A DNA stretch of 13,432 nt from JARIHD01 sp041743655 (GTDB lineage Bacteria > Patescibacteriota > Saccharimonadia > Saccharimonadales > UBA4665), in assembly GCA_041743655.1 (NCBI GenBank), contig JBGTMJ010000032.1, positions 1 through 13,432 of the forward strand. Reading direction: 5' to 3'. Positions within the stretch are counted from its first letter, which is position 1, and each line of letters starts with the position of its first letter. A program made the position numbers and the translations under genes. Shown here one piece after another: positions 7,126 to 12,386 of the stretch. The notes beneath the pieces were generated by a model. That model saw nothing but the letters and a program-made list of their open reading frames with translations. It was not told where the DNA came from and did not search any database.

Positions 7126-7578
7126 ATGTTAAAACAGCGCATAGAGCAGGACCTGAAACAAGCCTTGCTTGCTGGAGATAAAGCACGCGTTACTACTCTT
7201 CGTGGCCTTAAGAGTGTTATCTTAGATGCTGAAATAGCAAAAGGAGTTCGTGCTACAGGTTTGGATGATAAGTCTATCGTAGTACTGTTATCCAAAGAGG
7301 CAAAGAAACGTCAAGAGAGCGCTGATATCTATCAAAAAGGTGGGTACAAGGATCGCGCTAACTTAGAACTTGCCGAGAAGGCAATAATCGAAAAGTATCT
7401 GCCTAAACAACTGTCTGACGCAGAACTTGTCCGCGTTGTTGATGAAGTTGTAGGTGAAGCCAACGCATCTGGCCTACAAGCTATGGGACAGGTTATTGGA
7501 CGGGTAAAACAGAAGGTTGCTGGTCAAGCTGATGGCGCCCGTATTGCAGATCTAGTGAAACAGCGACTTGAACCGTAA
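7126..7578 (+). CDS. yqeY: YqeY/GatB-tail domain protein
   Basis: A 150-residue, mostly helical cytosolic protein. The opening (MLKQRIEQDLKQALLAGDK, then RVTTLRGLKSVILDAE) and the later ADIYQKGGYKDRANLELAEKA, ending in IEKYLPKQLSDAEL, are the YqeY signature; the C-terminal half (GLQAMGQVIGRVKQKVAGQADGARI) matches the GatB-tail fold that in GatB contacts tRNA in the amidotransferase complex. YqeY's exact role is not settled; the fold and its steady link to rpsU suggest a function around tRNA or the ribosome. No clear Shine-Dalgarno sequence is present: only GAGAG touches the ATG, five bases after the rpsU stop, so translation is likely coupled to rpsU. Confidence 0.92.
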   Translation: MLKQRIEQDLKQALLAGDKARVTTLRGLKSVILDAEIAKGVRATGLDDKSIVVLLSKEAKKRQESADIYQKGGYKDRANLELAEKAIIEKYLPKQLSDAELVRVVDEVVGEANASGLQAMGQVIGRVKQKVAGQADGARIADLVKQRLEP

Positions 7579-7597
7579 CTAAAAGGATTTTTTTGCA

Positions 7598-8146
7598 ATG
7601 ATCTTGTTTTTCGGTCCTCCTGGTTCTGGTAAAAGTGTGCAAGGAAAGCTGCTAGTTGAGCGTAATGGCTGGCAATGGCTATCTACCGGTGAGCTATTCC
7701 GCAATTCAAAAGATACTGAAGTACATAAGCGTTTGGCTACGGGTGAGTTAATTGACGATACCCTAACGAATAAAGTGCTTGATAGTGCCTTAGGCGACAT
7801 TGAAAATAACATAGATGTAGTGTTGGATGGCTATCCTCGCAATATTGATCAGGTGCACTGGTTAGCTGAGCATTTACCTGAACATGGCCGCAAACTGGAG
7901 TGCGTTATACTCTTTGATGTTCCACGTGAGGAAATTGTAAGCCGTCTCACTGGACGAGGGCGTATTGAGGATTCTTTGGATATAATTAGGCACCGCCTGG
8001 ATATATACCAACAAAAGACTAGCCCAGTCGTAGACTTTTATCGCGAGAAAGGGGTGCCGATATTACTCGTTGATGGTAATGGGGCGGTACCTGATGTGCA
8101 CGAACGGATTCAATCTGCGGTTGGGAAATGTCTGGGAACAAAGTAA
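7598..8146 (+). CDS. adk: adenylate kinase, short form
   Basis: Interconverts ATP + AMP and 2 ADP. The P-loop is GPPGSGKS (6-13), the AMP-binding part has STGELFR (29-35) and LDGYPR (76-81), and the lid and following helix read RLTGRGRIEDS (116-126) then RHRLDIY (131-137). At 182 aa it lacks the long, often zinc-binding LID of the usual bacterial enzyme (about 215 aa) and is even slightly tighter than the short eukaryotic cytosolic type. The P-loop continuation is GKSVQ where adenylate kinases normally have GKGTQ, so a related nucleoside monophosphate kinase with a different substrate preference is possible. AAAAGGA at 7581-7587 is a good SD, 10 bases before the ATG. The 3' end overlaps map by 19 bases. 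Confidence 0.85.
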   Translation: MILFFGPPGSGKSVQGKLLVERNGWQWLSTGELFRNSKDTEVHKRLATGELIDDTLTNKVLDSALGDIENNIDVVLDGYPRNIDQVHWLAEHLPEHGRKLECVILFDVPREEIVSRLTGRGRIEDSLDIIRHRLDIYQQKTSPVVDFYREKGVPILLVDGNGAVPDVHERIQSAVGKCLGTK

Positions 8147-8883
8147 AAACAATCCAAGAGATCGATGCGATGCGCGAAAGCGGCCGCATGCTTGCGACTG
8201 TATTACAGGTGCTTCAGGAGAAAACGGAGGCTGGTCTGACACCCAAGGTTATGTCGGCTATTGCCGCCAAAGAGCTGAAAGTGCTTGGTGGCCAACCAGC
8301 CTTTTTGGACTATCAAGGCTACCCCGATGTTATCTGTATTTCGGTCAACAACCAGGTCCAGCACAGTATCCCCGATGCAACATCCTTTAATGAAGGGGAC
8401 ATTGTAAATTACGATTTTGGCGTGGAATACAAAGGAATGATTACCGATTCCGGCGTTAGCGTATGTGTCGGCAACAAGTTGACACCAGACACAAAACGCT
8501 TACTTGAAGGAACTGAACGAGCTTTATACGATGGCCTGAGCGCCGTGAAAGCGGGGGCTAGGGTTGGTGATATCTCAGCTGCCATTGAGCGCACTTTACG
8601 CAAGTATAAACTCGGTATCGTGCGTGAACTGGTAGGTCATGGTGTCGGACATAATTTGCACGAAGACCCTGAGATACCCAACTACGGACGTATAGGCCAC
8701 GGTCCAGTACTCAAAACCGGCATGACGATAGCAATTGAACCTATTGCTACACTTGGCAAACCCGGTATTTTTCAGGCACGCGACGGATGGACCCTACTTA
8801 CCCAAGATGGTAGCTGGTCTGCACAGACAGAGCATACGGTTTTAGTCACAACAACGGGCTATGAAATACTCACTGCATTATAA
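8128..8883 (+). CDS. map: methionine aminopeptidase, type I
   Basis: Removes the initiator methionine from nascent proteins after Def has removed the formyl group. The 251-residue pita-bread fold keeps all five metal ligands: Asp96 and Asp107 (YDFGVEYKGMITDSG), His171 (GHGVGHNLHE), Glu204 (AIEPI) and Glu235 (AQTEHT); His79 (VQHSIPD) and His178 are the conserved substrate-side histidines. There is no N-terminal extension or zinc finger, so it is the short type Ia form. The start at 8128 lies inside adk (19-base overlap) and gives the expected N-terminus leading to IQEIDAMRESGRMLA. Last gene of the rpsU-yqeY-adk-map run; the adk-map pair is also common in ribosomal protein operons of other bacteria. 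Confidence 0.96.
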   Translation: MSGNKVKTIQEIDAMRESGRMLATVLQVLQEKTEAGLTPKVMSAIAAKELKVLGGQPAFLDYQGYPDVICISVNNQVQHSIPDATSFNEGDIVNYDFGVEYKGMITDSGVSVCVGNKLTPDTKRLLEGTERALYDGLSAVKAGARVGDISAAIERTLRKYKLGIVRELVGHGVGHNLHEDPEIPNYGRIGHGPVLKTGMTIAIEPIATLGKPGIFQARDGWTLLTQDGSWSAQTEHTVLVTTTGYEILTAL

Positions 8884-8887
8884 AAAC

Positions 8888-8917
8888 TTGCTCACAGCCA
8901 AGGGTAAGCGCTATACT
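8888..8917 (+). promoter_or_regulatory. candidate promoter of ftsA
   Basis: TTGCTC (8888-8893), an 18-base spacer and TATACT (8912-8917). The -10 ends 8 bases before the ftsA ATG, and no Shine-Dalgarno sequence lies between them, so a leaderless transcript is predicted. The whole promoter sits in the 42-base gap after map. Confidence 0.55.
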
Positions 8918-8925
8918 GCCTCCAT

Positions 8926-10161
8926 ATGCAAGGGTCTTCTGCCACTACACCATTTGTTGGCCTGGATATAGGCACGAGTTCTGTCCGTTGTGTTGTTGGT
9001 ATGGTCGATCCTGCTGTGCCAAGCAAAGTTTCTATTATAGGCCACGGCAGCGCGCATAATTTAGGTATGCGACGTGGCGTTGTGGTGCATGTTGAAGATG
9101 CCGCTGAGGCGATAGTACAGGCAGTAACCGAAGCTGAGCGGGTATCTGGCATGCGGATTCACGCCGCGACTGTCAATATTAACGGCTCTCACGTTAGCGG
9201 TATGAATTCCAAAGGAGTTATTGCTATTAGCGCCGCTAACCGTCAGATTACGCCAGAAGATCGTATACGTGCGGAGAGCGCAGCCGAAATAGTCCAGTTA
9301 CCTTCTAACAGAGAGATCATACAAGTATTTGCGAAAAACTATCGGCTTGATGGCCAGGAGAATATTAAAGATCCAGTTGGTATGCACGGGGTGCGTCTAG
9401 AAGTCGACACTCATATAGTGACGGCGGCCACTCCTAGTCTTCGTAATCTGGATATGGCACTCGAGAGGGCGCAGGTCACTCCCCATCACCATTTATTGTC
9501 TAGCCTAGCTGCTGCAGAAGCTGTCCTTGAACGCCAACAGAAGGAAGCGGGGACAGTGCTGTTGGATATTGGTGCAGGCACTACGAACATAATAGTGTTC
9601 GAGGATGGTGAAGTGCAGCATGTAGCCGTGCTGCCTATGGGCGGGTTACATATTACGAATGATCTTGCGATTGGTCTCAAGACCGATTTAGGTGTTGCTG
9701 AAGCAGTAAAAATTAAATACGCGAACTTGAGCGCTGCGCACGCCAAGCGTGACATTCGAATAAGGGTGAATGATCAAGACCATACCTTCAAGTCTGAAGA
9801 AGTAACTATGATAACGGAGGCTCGTGTAGAAGAGCTATTTGAATATACGCAAAAAGAACTTATCCGCATTCACAAGGCGCATAAGCTACCTGGTGGTGTT
9901 GTCATCGTTGGGGGTACTGCCAAACTTCCAGGTATTGCAGAATTTGCCAGAGAAAAACTGCAGTTAGCCGCTAGGGTAGGTAAACTACAATCTATTTCAG
10001 GTCTTGTCGAGACCGTTGCCGACCCAAGATATGCGGCAGCCGTCGGTTTAATGGTACTGGACATGCTGCTTATCCCAGAGGCGGGACACTCATCAGGCAG
10101 CCTTACTAGTGCCCGAGCACTAAAACTGGTCGATAATCTGCTAGCTCGTTTTAAGCACTAG
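8926..10161 (+). CDS. ftsA: cell division protein FtsA
   Basis: Actin-like protein that ties FtsZ filaments to the inner membrane. The 411 residues match the family. Phosphate-1 motif GLDIGTSSVRCVVG (12-25), domain 1C (SHS2) about 85-170, phosphate-2 motif DIGAGTT (214-220), PMGGLHITNDLAIGL (237-251) and adenosine motif VIVGGTAKLPG (326-336) are all present. After a short Gly/Ser linker the C-terminus is SARALKLVDNLLARFKH (395-411), an amphipathic helix of the kind that inserts into the membrane. A non-specific actin/Hsp70 relative is unlikely because domain 1C replaces 1B and ftsZ follows directly. The ATG is placed by its nearby -10. 130 bases separate it from ftsZ, which has its own promoter. 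Confidence 0.95.
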   Translation: MQGSSATTPFVGLDIGTSSVRCVVGMVDPAVPSKVSIIGHGSAHNLGMRRGVVVHVEDAAEAIVQAVTEAERVSGMRIHAATVNINGSHVSGMNSKGVIAISAANRQITPEDRIRAESAAEIVQLPSNREIIQVFAKNYRLDGQENIKDPVGMHGVRLEVDTHIVTAATPSLRNLDMALERAQVTPHHHLLSSLAAAEAVLERQQKEAGTVLLDIGAGTTNIIVFEDGEVQHVAVLPMGGLHITNDLAIGLKTDLGVAEAVKIKYANLSAAHAKRDIRIRVNDQDHTFKSEEVTMITEARVEELFEYTQKELIRIHKAHKLPGGVVIVGGTAKLPGIAEFAREKLQLAARVGKLQSISGLVETVADPRYAAAVGLMVLDMLLIPEAGHSSGSLTSARALKLVDNLLARFKH

Positions 10162-10220
10162 TAACGTGCGTACACAAAGTATACATCCACCAAATCTTGT
10201 GACTACCACGCATAACTTTG

Positions 10221-10249
10221 TTGAACTAGTTTGCTGCCTACGATATACT
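10221..10249 (+). promoter_or_regulatory. promoter of ftsZ
   Basis: TTGAAC (10221-10226), a 17-base spacer and TATACT (10244-10249). The predicted start near 10256 leaves a leader of about 36 bases that carries AGGATAGGG (10274-10282) as SD, 9 bases before the ATG. ftsZ can therefore be expressed apart from ftsA and, unlike ftsA, with a normal leader. Nothing else is evident in the 130-base gap. Confidence 0.65.
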
Positions 10250-10291
10250 CACCATATAAAGTGAAGAAACATTAGGATAGGGTTAATACAT

Positions 10292-11608
10292 ATGCCTCAA
10301 GTCGCACCAGCAATAGAAACGTTCGCACGTATTAAAGTTATAGGCGTAGGTGGTGCTGGTGGTGCTGCGATAAACCGCATGGTTGACGCGGGCGTAGATG
10401 GTGTGGAGTTCATTGCGATTAATACTGACGCACAAGCTTTGCACCACTCCCATGCGAAAGTAAAGATCCATATCGGTAAGGATCAGACCCGTGGCTTGGG
10501 TGCAGGAGCTGATCCTTCCGTTGGCCAAAGGGCAGCCGAGGAGTCCATAGACGAGATCAAAAAAGTGCTGGAGGGTGCTGATATGATCTTTATCACTATT
10601 GGAGCAGGTGGAGGTACTGGCAGTGGTGCGGGGCATGTCGTTGCTAAGGCTGCAAAAGAGATGGATATCCTGGTAGTTGGTTTTGCTACCAAGCCATTTG
10701 CGTTTGAAGGCGAGAAGCGTCGGCGTAATGCGGATTTAGCTATTGAAAACCTCCGTAAATCTGTGGATACGCTTATTATTGTCCCTAACGACCGCTTGCT
10801 GCAAACGATTGATCGACAAACCCCACTCGTTGAAGCCTTTAAAGTTGCTGATGACGTTTTACGTCAAGGAGTACAAGGCATCTCAGACCTTATTACAGTA
10901 CACGGTCTTATTAACCTTGACTTTGCTGACGTTAAAACAGTCATGAGCAATGCCGGTTCTGCACTTATGGGTATTGGCAGGGCTAGTGGCGAAAATCGTG
11001 CCGTCCAAGCTGCTCAACAAGCTATAGATTCGCCGCTACTCGAAGTTTCGATCGATGGTGCCAGAGGTATCTTATTCAACGTTATTGGTGGGAATGACTT
11101 GTCAATGCACGAGATTAACACCGCCGCCGAGGCAATTACCGCCGCCGCCGACCCTGACGCTAATATTATATTTGGAGCTACCATTAGCCCTGATCTTGAA
11201 GGTGAATTGATCATTACAGTTGTCGCCACTGGTTTCGACGAGTCATACTTTAAAGACCGTTCCAAGGATCCCAGTAACCCTGCTGCTCCAGTGGCTGTTG
11301 ATGTTGCAAGTGGTGCCGCCAACATACAAGTTGCTGACTCTTCTACCCGTGCCACCGAATCTGAAATGTCTGAAATTGATATGAATCTTGACGAACAAAG
11401 CACTGCAGATGATTTCAAGTCTGAGTCTATGCCGCCAAACATCTGGACACTGGACAGCCACGAGGAGGATGACTCAAAACAAGTCCAGACAGATGCTGCC
11501 ACTAAGAGTAACGCGGAGGAAGAGCTGGAAAAACCCTCTTTCTTACGTCGTCTTGCAAAACGATACAAAGAAAACCCCGAATCTGATAAAACAGATAAGA
11601 GTGACTAA
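10292..11608 (+). CDS. ftsZ: cell division protein FtsZ
   Basis: Tubulin-like GTPase that polymerises into the division ring. Key parts: N-terminal loop IGVGGAGGAAINRM (17-30), tubulin signature GAGGGTGSGAGHVVA (104-118), TKPFAFEGEKRRR (133-145), PNDRLLQT (165-172), the catalytic T7 loop NLDFADV (208-214, with Asn208, Asp210 and Asp213) and SNAGSALMGIG (219-229). Residues about 320-410 are a long acidic, disordered linker. The FtsA-binding peptide is recognisable as PSFLRRLAKR (415-424), but 14 more polar residues follow it, so it is not at the very end. Two deviations stand out: GGAA where GGNA is usual, and GAGH where GAAP is usual. Polymerising GTPase function still looks intact. Confidence 0.97.
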   Translation: MPQVAPAIETFARIKVIGVGGAGGAAINRMVDAGVDGVEFIAINTDAQALHHSHAKVKIHIGKDQTRGLGAGADPSVGQRAAEESIDEIKKVLEGADMIFITIGAGGGTGSGAGHVVAKAAKEMDILVVGFATKPFAFEGEKRRRNADLAIENLRKSVDTLIIVPNDRLLQTIDRQTPLVEAFKVADDVLRQGVQGISDLITVHGLINLDFADVKTVMSNAGSALMGIGRASGENRAVQAAQQAIDSPLLEVSIDGARGILFNVIGGNDLSMHEINTAAEAITAAADPDANIIFGATISPDLEGELIITVVATGFDESYFKDRSKDPSNPAAPVAVDVASGAANIQVADSSTRATESEMSEIDMNLDEQSTADDFKSESMPPNIWTLDSHEEDDSKQVQTDAATKSNAEEELEKPSFLRRLAKRYKENPESDKTDKSD

Positions 11609-11625
11609 TTACGTAACAAATAATA

Positions 11626-11642
11626 CAACCATATTATAGTTG
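11626..11642. repeat. 17-bp near-palindrome upstream of nrdR
   Basis: CAACCATATTATAGTTG is symmetric at 7 of 8 base pairs around 11634. Its left flank TACAACCA (11624-11631) recurs at 11676-11683, directly before and overlapping the NrdR box, so the two elements look like diverged copies 52 bp apart (about five helical turns). It may be a second, degenerate NrdR site. Confidence 0.35.
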
Positions 11643-11669
11643 CTAAAGCACCATCCATAGAGTTATGAT
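11640..11669 (+). promoter_or_regulatory. candidate promoter of nrdR-nrdJ
   Basis: TTGCTA (11640-11645), an 18-base spacer and TATGAT (11664-11669). The predicted start near 11676 puts the NrdR box (11682-11695) just downstream, a position suited to repression by roadblock. Confidence 0.45.
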
Positions 11670-11681
11670 TGGAGATACAAC

Positions 11682-11695
11682 CACTATATGTAGTG
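11682..11695. promoter_or_regulatory. NrdR box
   Basis: CACTATATGTAGTG matches the core of the known NrdR box (acaCwAtATaTwGtgt) at 13 of 14 positions and has perfect CACTA/TAGTG arms. It lies 37 bases before the nrdR ATG, so NrdR very likely represses its own unit, including nrdJ if that is co-transcribed. NrdR sites usually come in pairs; the only candidate 31-32 bp away (about 11650-11665) is weak. Confidence 0.75.
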
Positions 11696-11732
11696 ATGGC
11701 ACGTTAGCAGTCATAGAGGGGAGAGTAGTGCA

Positions 11733-12197
11733 ATGAGGTGTGGCCAGTGTCATTTTGCCGACACTAAAGTGATTGAATCGCGGGAAGCGGCCGATGGTCA
11801 GGCTATACGCCGTCGTAGGTCATGCGCGGAGTGTGGCTACCGTTTCACGACTTACGAACGTATAGAGCGTTCGCAGCTTATCGTTATCAAAAATGATGGT
11901 ACACGGGAGCTTTTTAGCCGCGAAAAGTTATTAGCAGGATTGTACAGGGCGTGTGAAAAAACGTCGGTGAGCAATCTGCAATTGGAAGGTCTCGTGTCGG
12001 ATATCGAGCAAGAGCTGTACGCTTGCGGTGATCCTGAGATACCTTCGGCCAAGTTAGGCGAGAAGATTATGGATCGCTTGGCTAAGCTCAACGAAGTGGC
12101 TTACGTTCGTTTCGCCAGCGTATACCGCCGTTTCAAGGACATTGCCAGTTTCGAAGAAGAGCTGTCGCAGATCAGACAGCGGACCCTTGAACGATAG
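11733..12197 (+). CDS. nrdR: transcriptional repressor NrdR
   Basis: Zn-ribbon and ATP-cone repressor that senses dATP/ATP and binds NrdR boxes before ribonucleotide reductase genes. The 154 residues are the family's standard length. The Zn ribbon has Cys3, Cys6, Cys31 and Cys34 (MRCGQC ... SCAECG), with the basic RRRRSCAECGYRFTTYERIE segment (26-45) that is nearly invariant in NrdR. The ATP cone follows at about 49-139 (VIKNDGTRELFSREKLLAGL), including the closing ASVYRRFKDIASFEEEL. GAGGGGAG (11716-11723) is a strong SD 9 bases before the ATG. An NrdR box lies directly upstream and the B12-dependent reductase gene follows, the textbook regulator-target pairing. Confidence 0.97.
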   Translation: MRCGQCHFADTKVIESREAADGQAIRRRRSCAECGYRFTTYERIERSQLIVIKNDGTRELFSREKLLAGLYRACEKTSVSNLQLEGLVSDIEQELYACGDPEIPSAKLGEKIMDRLAKLNEVAYVRFASVYRRFKDIASFEEELSQIRQRTLER

Positions 12198-12211
12198 ATG
12201 CTTGCAAACAT

Positions 12212-12283
12212 ACTCCAAGCTCCTTCCAGGCCTTATGCATATCAAGTTGTATGGGCATGAGGCACGGGTGGAGCTTGTGGAGT
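12212..12283 (+). ncRNA. 72-nt imperfect hairpin between nrdR and nrdJ (candidate cis-regulatory RNA)
   Basis: 12212-12223 pairs with 12270-12283 (12 bp with a two-base bulge at 12277-12278). A 6x6 internal loop follows, in which three more pairs can form (12225-12227 with 12266-12268), then 12230-12238 pairs with 12255-12263 (9 bp, one G-U). The apical loop is 16 nt (12239-12254). In total about 24 bp. No T-run follows, so it is not a standard terminator. It lies in the 189-base gap before nrdJ, which is otherwise AT-rich. A 20-codon reading frame (12198-12260) starting on the base after the nrdR stop runs into the hairpin, so a leader peptide is conceivable. Structure was found by eye; function is inferred from position only. 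Confidence 0.45.
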
Positions 12284-12347
12284 CCTCGAAAAGACATTAA
12301 GACTGTTTGCGACTCTAACAAATATTACAAAAACAATTAATTAATCG

Positions 12348-12366
12348 ACCTGGTTGTGAGCCAGGT
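12348..12366 (+). other. small hairpin just upstream of the nrdJ ribosome binding site
   Basis: ACCTGG (12348-12353) and CCAGGT (12361-12366) form a perfect 6-bp stem with a 7-nt loop, ending 8 bases before the SD region GTGAGGG (12375-12381). It is followed by ACAAAAAA, not by T, so it is not a terminator; it may shape access to the nrdJ start. Confidence 0.35.
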
Positions 12367-12386
12367 ACAAAAAAGTGAGGGTATGT

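Noticed and set aside
10162..10220. Possible terminator after ftsA (GCAC/GTGC arms)
   Set aside because: Only four base pairs and no T-run.
11014..11568. 184-codon open frame on the minus strand opposite ftsZ
   Set aside because: It lies fully within ftsZ, is Ser-rich low-complexity sequence and shows no family pattern; it mirrors ftsZ codon use.
11609..11616. TTACGTAA palindrome right after the ftsZ stop
   Set aside because: Eight bases only, not linked to a promoter or to a second copy; expected by chance in AT-rich gaps.
12212..12283. Intrinsic terminator of nrdR
   Set aside because: The stem is long and bulged and is followed by CCTCGAAAAG without a T-run on the plus strand.
12198..12386. 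Cobalamin riboswitch before nrdJ
   Set aside because: Tempting because the enzyme needs B12, but I cannot find the conserved B12-box or the GCCACT-type core; the structure seen is one long hairpin, not the multi-stem fold.
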